Below, in pieces: positions 48,821-61,906 of a DNA stretch of 64,000 bases; within the stretch, counting starts at the first letter, position 1; the number at the start of each line of letters is the position of its first letter. A program made the position numbers and the translations under genes. Source of the stretch: Engraulis encrasicolus. Lineage: Eukaryota > Chordata > Actinopteri > Clupeiformes > Engraulidae. Where the stretch lies: assembly GCF_034702125.1 (NCBI RefSeq), contig NC_085869.1, forward strand, positions 51,929,050 through 51,993,049, read 5' to 3'. The notes beneath the pieces are model-generated. The model saw only the letters and a list, made by a program, of their open reading frames with translations, made no database searches and was not told the DNA's origin.

Positions 48821-49548
48821 CTCTATGGCAGGGGTACTCAATTAAAAGTCCACGAGGGCCAGTTTTTCAAAATTCCTCCCAATAAAGGGCCGGGCCGGGC
48901 TGACACGACACGACCCCCACCAAAAAAAAAATATTTAAATTTTTTTTTAAAAAATGATAAGGCCTTTGTAATCACAAAACACACGCACTCACACCCACAG
49001 CAGATATTTAGTTTCCAGTGACAGGATGGGAGAACATTTCTCTCATAAAGGGCCTGCATTTTTCTGGAGCACTGTGGGGTGAGGTGCCTGCCTTGCTGTC
49101 ATTGCCACCCACCCTTCAGTATTTTTTTTTTTAATGACATAAGATTATCTTTTTTAAATGACATAAGATTAGCCTATATTTGCAGACTACATTCATAAAC
49201 ATTTATTTCTTAGTGAGAAAACCAATAAGCCTGAAGATAACACTTTTCAAACAAATGTTGCTTATTATGACTTTGTTTATGCAGCTCTCACATGCATAAT
49301 GAGAATCAGATGCAATAATGGACCCAACAAAGAGGACACATAGATAGGAGGACACCAGGTTTTGCCAACAAGAAAATGGCACATTGATGCAATGTTGATT
49401 AAATGCAACAGCCAATAATAAATCATCAAGTTGCTCATAACTTTGTTTGAAATCTTATGAGGGGCTTAGCTTTCCAAACGAACTATTTGGGGACTGTTTA
49501 AAAGTGTGAAAAGTGTATCAAGCAATTCGTTTTTAAGTAGGCTAACCC

Positions 49549-51595
49549 TAGTGCTTAATTTGAGCCGGAATATGCCGGAACAGGATCCCCCACCTCGTAA
49601 TTTTGACCCCCCTGTGTTCCGGGACTTATTTTGGCTGATCCGGCACCTCCCGTGAATGAATTTAAAAATATATATAGGCCTACTATAGCCTATTGTAACG
49701 GACTACCTCTGCCGCCTCAGGAGTGAGAGCGCAGCATTATCCCGTGTTCACTACATTTCCCATCTCACCGCACAGCCTATAAATTGGGGTTGAGACTGTC
49801 AGGATCGCAACAACCACGAGCCGAGTGAGCAAGCGAGAAGGAACCATGAAGTGTGCGCGCAGAGAAGATCACCATTTCTGAATCGCTAAAACCAGACACT
49901 GATGTGCACTGTTCCAAATTGAGACCAAGCGCGCAAGTCTGCAAACAAGGGGTTGCAAAAGTGCACTACTAAAAAAAAGAAAAAAGATATTCGTTGTGTT
50001 GATCTAAGTTATTTCTTATGTGTTGGTCAGTGGTTTTTCATTCATATTTGGAAAGGTGACGAAGGCTAAACCAACGGCAGTCTTATTGCTGCCAGGCGCC
50101 CAACTCATAACCTTAACTTAAAAATAGCCTACAGTCGGCTGAACCTTTACAATATGGTAAAGCTGAAGGCAACGCGCACCGACTGAAACAAATTATCGAC
50201 ATCATATTTTATCATCGCGACGCACGGGCATGCAACAGTTAATCATAATTCGACATATTGGATTTCCAATGGAAAAAAAACATCTCACAAACTCACAAAC
50301 TGTTTGTTTGAGTGAAAGGGAGAGGATTCTGAAGTGCTTTTGGAGACTGGTCTGCAAGCATGGAGGAGGCCATGTTAAAATTTGGCAACATTCCAATGAA
50401 GACGAAAGTCGCGACCTCCCCACTTATTGCAGTAGAAGTCCAGCGTTTGCGTGGCTATTTTGGTGAGGGAAGCATAATTGGTAGTCTACAGCTTGTTCCA
50501 TACATTTAAGAATCATAACTATTATGGATCTACTACATTTCCATGAGTATCTGATTAAATGTAGGATACGTGCCCCTCCCTCGTTGTTTGTTCATATGCG
50601 CGGATGAGATGGAAAGCCTGTCTGTGCCAAACATTGTTTAAAAGTTTTCATCAAATTTTGGTCGGCACACAAGGTTTTGGACATACTAATTCCTAGTGGC
50701 ATCTGGCCTACGTTTGTTGTATTGATCAGCCATGTAGCAAAAAAGACAGATAGCCTTGGTGAGAGGATGAGATCTTCCTCGGCTGGTGAGCGCTCTGCAT
50801 AGTGTGCGCGCGTTTCCTTCCCTCCCAAGACCCGACAGCTGCTTACAAGTCAATTTGAGCACGAAAACAGCAAAGACAAGGTGATGTTTCGTTCAAATAG
50901 GGCATACACGCTCCAAATAAAACATTGGCTGGAGGGATTTTCAACCGGACCGCAGCGCGAGCAGACAGTCAGTGTAAAAAGCCAAGATAGGGAAAATCGC
51001 CGACTTCGCTGCCGCTCGCTTACCATCAGTGCACGAGCCCTTGAAATAGTTAAGTGTCATATCGCAACAGCACATGCGGATTAGCCAAATTATATGCAAG
51101 AAAGTCGCCAACAACGCGTGGATTTAACGTTTAATAGGCATATGCCAACGTTGTGTGAATACGGGGAAAGGATAACAATTTGGAAGCCATGCACTGTCCT
51201 TTCCATAGGTAGTAGAAGACCGCTTCGGTTTCGTTTCACCTCATGGGGAAAGCATAATTTTCATGCAATGCATTTGCTGGAACTACTAAGCATAAAGTTA
51301 GCAATCATCAAACTAAAAATAGCCTATTGGTTGTTGTCATTGGATTGCCAACTGTCCCTTGTATTAGAAACAAAAGTATGGTTCCATAGGCCTATGAGCT
51401 GACATGGGACTCAATGTCGTTAAAATGCAGGGAATTGCATCTAAGCATTTTCCCCCGTTTTTATTCGTTTGCGTAGCCTAATAGTAGCCTATGTAGTTTT
51501 TCTGTGCGTTCCGGGACCTCTGTCCAACTCATCATCGCTGTTATGTCATATGTGTTTTGCATTCCGGTACCTTGTGATTTACAAATTAAGCACTG
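49549..51595. mobile_element. Nested hAT-like element, 2.0 kb
   Basis: Ends CTAGTGCTTAATTTG and CAAATTAAGCACTG are inverted. Flanks AGGCTAAC (49540) and AGGCTACC (51596) match at 7 of 8. Subterminal GTTCCGGGAC and CCGGAAC motifs are present. Translations inside give no recognisable transposase. A short frame at 50366 starting MEEAMLKFGNIPMKTKV is unrecognised. Confidence 0.8.
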
Positions 51596-51812
51596 AGGCT
51601 ACCCCTAGTTAACTGCCAGCAGAGCTCAAACACAATTTGCCTTCATTTGTGTTAGCAACTAGCTACAGCTAGTGCTAAACCAATTCGAAGTCCTAACACA
51701 CTGTATGCAATGAAATGTGGACCATTACTTTCAAAAACGAGGCAAAGAGAACTTTGTAAATAATTTATTTACAAGTTCTACCGTACTTCCCTTCAGTAGT
51801 CTACCTCACAAC

Positions 51813-53826
51813 CAGGGCTCCGAACCGGTTCAAGGAACGAAAACGAAAACCGAAAACGAACGAAATTTTATGGAATTTTACAAGGAACGGAAACGGAAAC
51901 GAAAACGAAATGGTCTTCAAGTGTTCCGGAACAAAAACGTTATTCTGAAATCCACAAACCGGTTAATAACGGTTTTCTTTTCGTTCTCTATATTTCATAC
52001 AAGTGCACGATTTTGTTTGAGGAGTAACCATGGCGACAAGTAGTCTTTTAGTTCGGCTACTGACGTGTATGAGGGGAAACATGTATACAGCAACAGCATT
52101 TTGCTTCACCTGAGCTCTTGCCGCCGATTGATAAAATATTGAGGAGCATTGGCCAATCAGAGTGCGACTGTGCATTGTATGGAGAAGCTTCCTGGGTAAA
52201 TTTTAGGATGTGCTTCTCAGAGGTTTTGATAGGAAACTAGAACTAAACTGTCTGTTCTCCTGGCTTTCTCGTAGTGATTGGAAGTTGGCTCTAATAAACC
52301 CGCCCTAAAGTTGTTGACCACCAATATCAAATAAGTTTTTGTAAGAGAAATGACACTTAACCCGCGCTGTTCTTCAGTCTCATTCACGGACAGTAGGCCG
52401 CCGCCTACAGAGTTTTATATTGACACCATGGAGAGCAAAAGAGAACATGTCTTGAGATCGGTGTTGGGATTCCTACAGGGACAGAGTATTTGGACCATAC
52501 AGTCTATGATTTGCAAAGGAATTGGATAGGCGATTTGATGAACCTAATTCGCTCGTCTCGAGAGTGCTCGTCTCGAGAGGCAACTGGTGGGTAAGTCATG
52601 TTTAGCTTACTACTTGTAATGGCACCGCCGAGTGCCTCGATGTTCAATGCGGTTATGGCAAATTATGTTGTCGTAAAGTTACTGAAGTGCGTTTGTTGTG
52701 CGCAGTGTATCCCACTGTCGGTTGTAGAGAAGAGAGGTGAGAGCTGGTGTTTTATGTGCTGTAATCAAGGACGTCTTATTTATCTGTTGTTGTGGTCAAT
52801 GCGGGATAAAGTCATTCGTGGCAGATGGACAGACACTAGCTGACGTTAGCTGGCCCGCTCAATGTTTCGATGGTTTCCTCAGTAATAGCTAGCCTATTGC
52901 GCAATATTTCCTGGCTGTCATCACGAATAACAGTAGGTCGCGTGTGACAACAAGCAGGGATAGAGAAAGACAGCGCATTTGTTGTTGTTTAAGTTATTAT
53001 TCTCTTCTGTCGTGCAGAGGGCTGGGCTGATGGGATGGACTACGTGGAAACTCTTACTATTTTGTGACGCTTGTCTGTTTGGCTACAAAAGGTCTCCGGT
53101 TTTGTGGTGATGGACTTGCACTGGAATGGTTGGTAGCCGATATCTGAGAGCATATCCGAGGTTTCAGACTATGCAACCTGTCCCTTCTTTAGAACTAGTG
53201 ACCCCTTGCATCGTGCACATCTCAAAACAGTTTGGGATTTTTTTTGTGGAGCAAACTGTGTCCCTTTTACTTACACGGTTCACTTGCTGCAAACCTCATC
53301 ATGGCCTATTAAATAGAGCTAACTGAAATCCATGCCTATCGACACCTCTTATTATGCTGACGTTTACCTGCGCTATTCCAGAGATTTTTTTAGGAACTCT
53401 CTCCGGCTATTTTTTTAAAACTCTCTCTGGCTATTCTGTATTGTGCCTCCCTAATCAACATCCACCCACCGCTACTGGGCTGGCATAGGCTACTTTTGAT
53501 AAGAATTATAGGCATCCGGTTAAATCTGCCAGGATGGATAGCCCATCTGAGTGTTTTTGGGTGTGTTATTATTTTTGAGAATAGCTGTGTAAATCAAGGG
53601 GAAATAATGAGTACGTCTATTCTAAGATAAAGTCCACGAAAATAGACTTAATATTGCCGTTAAACACTGCAGGAACGTTAAGAACGAACGTTATTTTTCG
53701 TTCCGAACCGGTTCAGGAACGATATTTTTGTGGGGGAACGATTGCAGGAACGAAAACGTTAAACTGAAACTTGCCTGAACCGTTCGGAACGGAACGTTTG
53801 AAAAATAATTTCGTTTTCAAGCCCTG
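51813..53826. mobile_element. Nested hAT element, 2.0 kb, perfect target duplication
   Basis: It starts CAGGGCTCCGAACCGG and ends TTCAAGCCCTG. A perfect 8-bp duplication CTCACAAC lies at 51805-51812 and 53827-53834. Both subterminal regions are packed with GGAACGAAAACG-type repeats, likely transposase binding sites. Non-autonomous. Confidence 0.92.
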
Positions 53827-54236
53827 CTCACAACAGCCTCTGCCACCCTCATAGTCACTTCTGTTTGGAGCCTGCAGGGAGAAACTGATTGAGGGGGCGG
53901 AGACACGGCACACATCTTCCTAGCGTCTGTGGCGCTATTTCAAAATAAGAGCCGGCAGCGCGATCGGACCAAAAAAAAAAAAAATTTTTTTTTTTTTTAT
54001 TTTTTCAAAATTATTCGAAGGCCACAAATAGATGGCCCGCGGGCCACAAGTGGCCCGCGGGCCGCTATTTGAGTATGGGGGCTCTATGGGTGTATTCGAC
54101 GTGGACCTGTCCCAAATCCATTCATAAGAACAACAATAGGGCTATTTGGGACACTTTCCACACTCCAGGGTAAGACAGCTATTAGAGAAAGTGTAGAGGG
54201 CTTCACAGACAGCCTGTCTGTCTGCCTTCCGCCCCC

Positions 54237-54237
<1 letters not shown>

Positions 54238-54294
<57 letters not shown>
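54238..54294. repeat. CT microsatellite
   Basis: About 28 CT units. Confidence 0.97.
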
Positions 54295-54298
<4 letters not shown>

Positions 54299-54565
54299 CC
54301 CAGCCTCGTTCCCAGTAGTTGCAGTGCTGTGCATGTTTTATCAATCAGCCAGCAGCTAGAGGGGGACAGTGACTGTCCTGTGAGTGCTGAGTGGGTTGTG
54401 ATTTATAGTGTATTCAGGAGGGCTTTCTGCCTGGCCTGGGAGCGGAATACTGAGGATGCCTTGCCTCGACCAGTCCAGCACACTGATGCACACACATGCA
54501 CGCACGCACGCAGGTATGTACGCACGCACACATGAACGCACGCACGCATGCACACTTCCTCACAC

Positions 54566-54703
<138 letters not shown>

Positions 54704-55147
54704 AAAGAACCTCTTCCCAACCATATATCCCGCAGTAACAATACAATCAAAAGATCCCATGGCTGTCCTGCCTGAAAAAAAGGCCGAAAACTGTCCCCTT
54801 TCTTTCACTTGATTGATTCAGGGTCACCTGCTGCTTGAAATCATCACCGCACGCTGAAAGAAAATCATTTTCGGGCCCGACGCCAAATATATCTCAGTCG
54901 TCAGCAGGCCTCTGCGGAGCCTGTGGATTTCATGAATAGACTTAATCTAGTCCACTGAATGTGGCCGGTGACACTCGCTGGCTGGCTCACTACTACTGCT
55001 CAGTGTGCCCTGCGGAGTCTGCATATTACATTGGTTGATGGCCTACTTAGTCAACTACTTACTGTACAGTAGTGGATGACGGAAAACTGGCTGGGTTTGG
55101 ATTCGGTATAACACTCGTATACTGTACAGTGGCGTTTTGGGATTGAA

Positions 55148-55180
55148 TTGTGTGTGTGCGTGTGTGCGTGTGTGCGTGTG

Positions 55181-55219
<39 letters not shown>

Positions 55220-55240
55220 GTGTGTCTGTGTGTGCATGTG
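55148..55240. repeat. GT/GTGC microsatellite
   Basis: Degenerate TG run with GTGC interruptions. Confidence 0.93.
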
Positions 55241-55317
55241 TAAGCATGAGGCATGTGGACACTCCAAAAATATGTGACGTCTATTGAAGTGATGGTGTTT
55301 AGACAATATTTTTTAAA

Positions 55318-55618
55318 GCTCAAATGGGAAACTCCAACTACCAACTCCCATTTTCATTGTGACACAGCACTCCACAGCACACAAGTGAACACTGCACACA
55401 ACAAAATTGCATTTATGCCTCACCCGTGCAAGAGGGCATCCCCCAATGTCACCCGAAAGGGAGCAGTGCAGCGGGACAGTACCTTGCTCAGGATACCTCA
55501 GTCATGGAGGAGAATGGGGGAGAGCACTGGTTAAGTACTCCCCCCACCAACCTGGCGAGTCGGGAGTCAAACCGACAACCTTTGGGCTACAAGTCTGATG
55601 CCCATGACTGCCCTATAT
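55318..55618 (-). repeat. tRNA-derived SINE, near full length
   Basis: On the minus strand the head is GGGCAGTCATGGGCATCAGA and the B box-like sequence is GTCGGTTTGACTCCCGAC. The body has CCATGACTGAGGTATCCTGA and TGTGCTGTGGAGTGCTGTGT. The tail part is repeated at 14165-14370. Confidence 0.85.
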
Positions 55619-55908
55619 TTTGTTGCCCATAGGAATACTGCTGTTCATAGACAACCCTGAGTTTGAGCAGGGATAGTAGTGTACATATTTTACTGAGCTC
55701 ACATCCCCCACAAAGCATCCTACCTCTTACGTAACAAACAAAGTGAACTGACTCTTAATATTTATTTGTTGTTGTTGCTTTGGTCGCCCAATTTTTACTC
55801 ACCTCTGGCGTGCAATTCCCCATTCGTCTACATACTCTGCATACTGAATTCGGGACATGCGTTGCTCCACGTGGTCGCATCGTTCACGTCCGATGTGTAC
55901 ACACAAAA

Positions 55909-56058
55909 CAGAGCCTCTGACCGGTTTGGCCCGGCCTGGGACAAAGTCATCTGAAAGGGCCCCCCAAACCCAATACAGTACATGCAAATGTAATGAAGAC
56001 CCCAATTCCGTGGCCCAGGACAAGTGGCCCCTTTGTTCACTTGGGTTTGCTTCCCCTG
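55909..56058 (-). mobile_element. Small hAT-like MITE, relative of 59754-59910
   Basis: Inverted relative of the element at 59754, sharing the GGCCCAGGACAAGTG block and GGGACAAAG-CATCTGAAAGG. Ends are CAGAGCCTCTGAC and GCTTCCCCTG. No clean duplication. Confidence 0.55.
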
Positions 56059-56202
56059 GGCACAGATACACTGATTAATGACCTACATAGGGCGCGACAT
56101 AGTGAATGGCCTTGAGACATTTAGATTCAGCACAGCCCTCGAAGTGTGATAGAGTGCAGGGAAAAGAAAGAACTACTTCAGACAGTCTGAATGAATACAT
56201 TA

Positions 56203-57816
56203 CAGTTTTTTCTGATCGCTAAAGCTCAATTTTTGCAACTTTGGCTGCTTTTGCAAAACTCTACACACAACTACAAGAGCATCACACCAATCTAGCAAAG
56301 CACTGTAGATGCGTTGCAAAATCAAACTAAGTTTGAAAAACGCTATACACTTTTCTAAATTTTGCATTTTTGTGTCAAATCTTTCACACAAACATCTTTG
56401 TAATTGACACACACACACTGCAACTACACACGTGGTATAAATGATACGCATATTTAGCTTGTGATTTTCTTTGCACAATGTAAATCAATTGTAGATCGTA
56501 GTTTTGTCATGAATACTTGTGATATAAAAACACAGAGGATGAGACTTCAATCATGGACATTTATTTACGTTCCCCAAAGCAAACTAAAGACATGTTTTTG
56601 ACATGTAATTCAAATGCAAAAGAAAACACAATATAAGTCTAACAATGGGAAATTACTGAACATCCATATGCCTTGCTGGATCTGACAATAACATTTCATT
56701 GACATCACATGCTATGTCTTCAAATGCAAGACAGCGGAGAGAGTATCGCCTTGTATGGTATATCCAGGCCTGACATGCTCTCTGGTCAATATCAATATGG
56801 ACGTCTACAGTATATTCCAAACTAATTGTTGATTACCTGCACATACTGTATCAACATAGTTGCTTTATATGTTAGAACTTTGTAGACCTGCTTCATGGGC
56901 ATTTTGTTTCTTTCAACTAGCTGTGATATTGCAAAGATGCACACATTATTTATACTATTTGCAAAGGTTCTGTCATGTTCTATTACAGTAGGCCTTCCTG
57001 CTACTGAATTTCCTGCAGCCTTATTGTTATCCATCACCATATTCAGAATGTGGGCCTCTTGCTCACTTGTGAACACACAGTTGTTCTCTAACCCCTGCTC
57101 TCAGAATTCTAGTAATTCTGTATAGTAGCAATGCCATCACTTCTACATTACTGTATTTCACACATTACAGTCAGTACATACTATATTGTCTTTCATATAC
57201 ACTGGCTCCGTACATATTGCGCTGTTGAGTAATGACTCTGCGTGAAATGTTCTGCTTATGCTCTCTACAGTGTAGCGGCTCAGATTGGGTTGAACCCTTT
57301 CACCAGCTTTCCTGTAGCTCATGCCATGGTTGATGACATGGTCAACGAATGCGTCATCTGTGATTACGTGTATGTGCCTTTGTCTCCTTTCTCCCTTTCC
57401 TCACCCTCCTCTGATCCTCACTCTTCTGGTGTTTCTTTCTCCTTCCATTATTTTTTACACAGAATGCTTACTTGTGTCTTATTTATAGAGTATGCCGGTT
57501 GCAAGGTGAAGAGATTATCTAAACGTGTTTCTCCCTGTCATATGTTGTCTAGTAATTAGTATTATAGAGTACACAATATCCACGAGTGTGTATATTTTTT
57601 CTAGGAGTGTGGTCATATTTTGCAAATTGTGCGCAAAGCAGTGAGTTGTGCTTACAGTTATGCAAAGTGTGTTTTATAACATTACAAACTGAGTGCTAGT
57701 CAATTTTTGTGTTATCAGTTTGGCTGATTTGGTTGTAGGTTTGTGCATCTGTGTGAGGAGGTCCGCAAAAGCAGCCAAAGCTACACAAATATGTGCTTTA
57801 GCGAACAAAAAAAATG
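56203..57816. mobile_element. IS630/Tc1-mariner-like transposon, degenerate
   Basis: The left end CAGTTTTTTCTGATCGCTAA and right end TTAGCGAACAAAAAAAATG are imperfect inverted repeats extending inwards to GCAGCCAAAG. TA flanks both ends (56201-56202 and 57817-57818). It carries the transposase fragment at 56822-57076. Confidence 0.75.
56822..57076 (-). pseudogene. IS630-like transposase N-terminal fragment
   Basis: The frame FTSEQEAHILNMVMDNNKAA, later TFANSINNVCIFAISQLVER and NKMPMKQVYKVL, resembles the helix-turn-helix N-terminus of fish IS630-type transposases (T-EQE--IV-MV--NNA ... S-STI-RIL-R----MKQ-Y-VP). No DDE catalytic domain follows, so the element is internally deleted or decayed. 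Confidence 0.7.
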
Positions 57817-57992
57817 TAAAACATGAATTTGTGTGCTTGTTCTCTGGAAATATGTGAGACTTGCAGGAGCCTGCTTTCATTGAAAAAATGATTATTATTA
57901 TTATTCAAGCGCTGTTCGTTCAACCAACCTGTGATTAAAGAAGCTTTGGTGCTTAGAACGATATCCTGAGTTTGGTGTGTGAGTTATTCAGA

Positions 57993-58007
57993 GGTGTGTG
58001 TGTGTGT

Positions 58008-58048
<41 letters not shown>

Positions 58049-58110
58049 CGTGAGTGCGTGCGTGCGTGCGTGCGCGCGTGTGTGTGTGTGCGTGTGTGTG
58101 TGCGTATGTG
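57993..58110. repeat. GT/GTGC microsatellite
   Basis: TG run with GCGT blocks. Confidence 0.95.
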
Positions 58111-58185
58111 TGCGTATGTGTTTAGAATGTGAATGTGAATGTGTGCGCGCATGTATGCTTGTGTGTATGTGTACCTGCTTTCACA

Positions 58186-58330
58186 TAGAGGTGGAAAGTA
58201 ATTGCATTTATTGAAATTACAAATTGAGTGCTTTTTAATGAGTAATTTGACATTTTAAAAGTTGCTTTTAAAATAGGTACTCTCACTTTTTCTCAAGTGT
58301 TTTTTTGCTCAAGTACTGAGTTACGTAAAT
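58186..58330. repeat. Fragment of an AGAGGTGGAAAGTA-type repeat
   Basis: Begins TAGAGGTGGAAAGTAATTG and continues with GAGTAATTTGA and CTCAAGTACTGAGTTAC, a composition typical of a dispersed fish MITE. Right end uncertain. Confidence 0.5.
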
Positions 58331-59700
58331 CTGTTTTGTGCATTTTCACCATTTTACATAAATTATCTACTGTATTGGATCAATGTGTTGGATGGTTAGC
58401 AGGACCCGCCAGTCATGTCATTGTTCTGACAGCCTGTTAGTCCGACCGTACACAGTAGAGATGCCAGTAACTGGCTGAAAAAAGCGCTTGTGAATTCGGA
58501 TCATGTATGGAATCCTCTTTGTCAATCATTCAGGGCACATATCGGGAACTCAAGCTGAGGGTGAAGCAGTGCAGCCTGCCATAACTAACCAAGTTTTTTT
58601 TCGGAAATAGAAAAGGCTTTTTTATTAACAAGGCGTCTTCATGAATTGAACTGGTAATTAAACAAAACCACCCAGACTGTTTTCTTAGGTAGGCGACCTA
58701 GTCTGCTAAATTGAAGCTCCCAGACCCAAATGCAATGAAATCCAGGCCCCAAAGTTTTGAGTAATGGGCCGTCAGATAAATGAGGGGACACTGGGTCCTC
58801 ACATCCTTTAAATGCTGCTCAACATTCTTTGTCTGAGTCTGTCTGACAAAGATGGGTATATGAAATTCATATCGGCCTTCTTGGACCAAATTGAAGTTGA
58901 GATCTCAACTAATCTTCCATTTCATGACAAAAACCAAGATGATTAATGTAAAAATTATACATTTTTACAAGCTTTAGTGACAGGTGTGTCATCCTGGATG
59001 GAAAAAAATGCATTCAGGTAAAATGGGCCACCTATTCATTTCAATGGTAAAATTAAGAATAACACAAAAGAAAAACAAAATTAGTGATGATTTTTAGTAT
59101 TCCTCCATTTTTTTGTTTTCAACACATCTGTTTCCAAAAAGATATCACAACTTCATTAAAAGAGCTCCCCTGACACCTCCATCTTCAATAATGGTCACAT
59201 TGTTTTTGTAGAAAATATGAATGGTAATTCCCATAGAAAAAAGCGGCCCAAATAACTTGAAAGGGGCGGCCCACTTTACCTTAACATGTTCAGCCAAAAT
59301 GGGCTGATGGGTTTTTTTTTGGCATTTTTAGGTATTTAAACATCACCATGTTGCCATAGCTATGTTTTTCCAGATTAAAGGCACATATTCAAACCTAAAA
59401 ACACATCCGTTTTTCCAGTTTTTATCACATTTGAAAACAGTACCATCCTTATTTTATCTAGAGGATTTCTTATTTTGGCAAGACTGAAAATGTACTTTCT
59501 TCTGTCACTCTCTATATGAGGGTTCCCCCTGCCCATCAAAAAAGTATTATGCTACTCAAATGACTTTAAACAGAAAGAGTAGTAATGTTGCAACAATTTC
59601 AGTACATTTGTGGTGGTTGGTCTGTAGAATTAAAAGAAATTAGACACCCAATCTCCTTTTTTTAGCTGAAGGCCCAATTTAGCTGAGAGCACCCTACTGG
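58331..59700. other. Intergenic, nothing recognised
   Basis: No exon, RNA gene or clear repeat was recognised. Confidence 0.5.
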
Positions 59701-59753
59701 ACTTGTGTGTGCATACGTGTGTGTTGTGTGTTGTGTGTGCGTGCATGTGTGTG

Positions 59754-59910
59754 CAGGGAAGCTGACTGGCGGGGACAAAGGGGTCACTTGTCCTGGGCCC
59801 AAGGAAAGAGAGGGGCCCAGAATTGGATCCTCATTACATTGCATGTAATGGGTTTGGGCTCCTTTCAGATGTCTTTGTCCCAGGCCCAGCCAAAGCTGTC
59901 AGCGACCCTG
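59754..59910 (+). mobile_element. hAT MITE, 157 bp, in a TG repeat
   Basis: Ends CAGGGAAGCTGAC and GTCAGCGACCCTG are inverted. Flanks TGTGTGTG on both sides are compatible with an 8-bp duplication, though in a TG repeat this is weak evidence. Confidence 0.75.
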
Positions 59911-60404
59911 TGTGTGTGCGAGCACATGCAGGTGTGTGCAAATATGTAAATATGTGTGTGCACATCACAACTGAAGCCATTTTCCAGTCTGCCGCGGCTG
60001 ATCTGATATTTTCCCACCTGCCTGTGGGGAACAGTCACATGTCAGAGTCGCTCCAGTCAAGAGGAGGATAATCGGAAGAACTATTGTCATACAGCAGATA
60101 TGCATATGAATACAAACAGGCATGTTTGGGCAAATCGTGTCTTGAGATGTTTCTCTTTTTTTTCATAATGGATGTCAATGGTGTGACCGAGCTCTTCTCT
60201 CCGCGCCGGAGGGAAAGCTTTTCCACACACGACGCCTGAATGGAGTTGCCTCTGTCGTAGTAATGTGTGTTTGTCCCAACCTGTCAAGCCATCAAACTGC
60301 TGCCAATTTCTCATTGTAACCTATTGAGTTGTAAGCCATGTCATGCACACATGCATACACACAAATATGCATGTACACACATGCGAGTACATTTTATAGA
60401 CAAG

Positions 60405-60522
60405 AACACACACACGCACACACACGCACACACGAATGCATGCACGCACACGTACACACACTCACACGCACGCACGCGCACACGCACGCACGCACGTACA
60501 CACACTCACACGCACGCACGCA

Positions 60523-60595
<73 letters not shown>
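60405..60595. repeat. CA/GCAC compound microsatellite
   Basis: Degenerate CACGCA blocks followed by about 32 CA units. Confidence 0.96.
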
Positions 60596-60597
<2 letters not shown>

Positions 60598-60775
60598 GCA
60601 CAAACACAAACCTATTTCCATGGACAACACAGCACACAGAACTAAAGACAGACTGGGCATCTTCAGTGGTATGTACTTGTTGGGCAACAGCCTGCCTGTA
60701 TGGGCACTTCAATACATCAGGACATCTGATAGCAAACACAGAGAAACTGTAGTAGAAGGGCCTTAATTGGACCAA

Positions 60776-60806
60776 AAACAACAACAACAACAACAACAGC
60801 AACAGC

Positions 60807-60852
<46 letters not shown>

Positions 60853-60853
60853 G
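60776..60853. repeat. ACA trinucleotide microsatellite
   Basis: About 26 CAA units with a few CAG. Confidence 0.97.
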
Positions 60854-61008
60854 CAAAAAAGTGTACTTTTGGCTTCAACTGGATCCTCAACAAGTAGTTT
60901 TTGTACTATCCTCTTGATTTGACAAAAAACCCAATATTAATAATCAGCCCCAGGAGACTTTTGGTCCACCGGGAAAATTTCATATACAGTAGGCCTATAT
61001 ACTGTATG

Positions 61009-61872
61009 CAGGGCTCTAAATTAACGGGCGCCAACACGCCAAATGCGGGTGAAAAATCATTTTGGCTGGTAGAAAAAATCATCCACTAGCCAAATTGGCC
61101 GGTAGCGCGTGCCCGACTGAACGTTAAACAGCTGCCCGCACAGATCTGTAGCTGCCGTCTGACGAACCTTAAAACGTCGCCTACATTACCCATGAACATT
61201 AGTCCTACCGTCATAATGTAGCCCACACCCATTGGCTGACCGTTAATCACAATAACAGGCAGCCTCACATCCATTGGCTGCGTGTTTGATACCCTCGCGC
61301 TGGAACTAGTGTTGATAAAATTTGTTCAATGAGCGGACTAGCGCGGATTACTTTGGTTCTGTAGGTTTTGGTCAGACGAAAAATAATGTGGCAGTGGTTA
61401 AAGCACGGTTATGTGTCAATGAATGCAAGTAATAGCAGCGTAACTGTTGTGACGGTGAAATAGAGTATTGGTGGAGAGGAAACGGTGTGAGTGAGTGGAG
61501 GGACAGGACAGCTGTCTGTCAAAACAGTGTCGTTGCCGTCAGAAGCCGTCTGATATTTGCGAGGTCCTCGCAACTACAAATGTAGTTGTCATTTCCTAAT
61601 AACGCCCACACCATCGCAAAGACCCTGCACGAGTTTGACATGGATATACGAGTAAGTGTAAAAAAGATAACAAAAACTAGCGACGAAAGTAACAAAGTAA
61701 GCATGGTCTCCGTGGTGTTATTGGATATCTAGTTGACATAGCGTAGGCTAACGGTAATTGTCATTCCAAGCGCATCGTAAGTAAAGCTAATATTAATTTG
61801 ACCTGGAGGAACTTGAAGGTGTCACGCAGCAGCAGCATAAACACACAATGCAGACATCATTCACACACTGTG

Positions 61873-61906
<34 letters not shown>

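Larger units (their letters stand above)
48829..54081. mobile_element. hAT-like element interrupted by two nested hAT elements
   Basis: The left end CAGGGGTACTCAATT and right end TTTGAGTATGGGGG share TACTCAA in inverted orientation, but the outermost bases differ. The 8-bp flank CTCTATGG is identical at 48821-48828 and 54082-54089. Subterminal GGGCCGGGCC and GGCCCGCGGGCC match in style. Without the nested insertions it would be about 1.2 kb. Confidence 0.6.

Noticed and set aside
48821..48850. Alternative boundary for the outer hAT element with TATGGGTG as flank
   Set aside because: The right end could also be read as ending GGGGGCT, but the left flank then does not match, whereas CTCTATGG matches perfectly.
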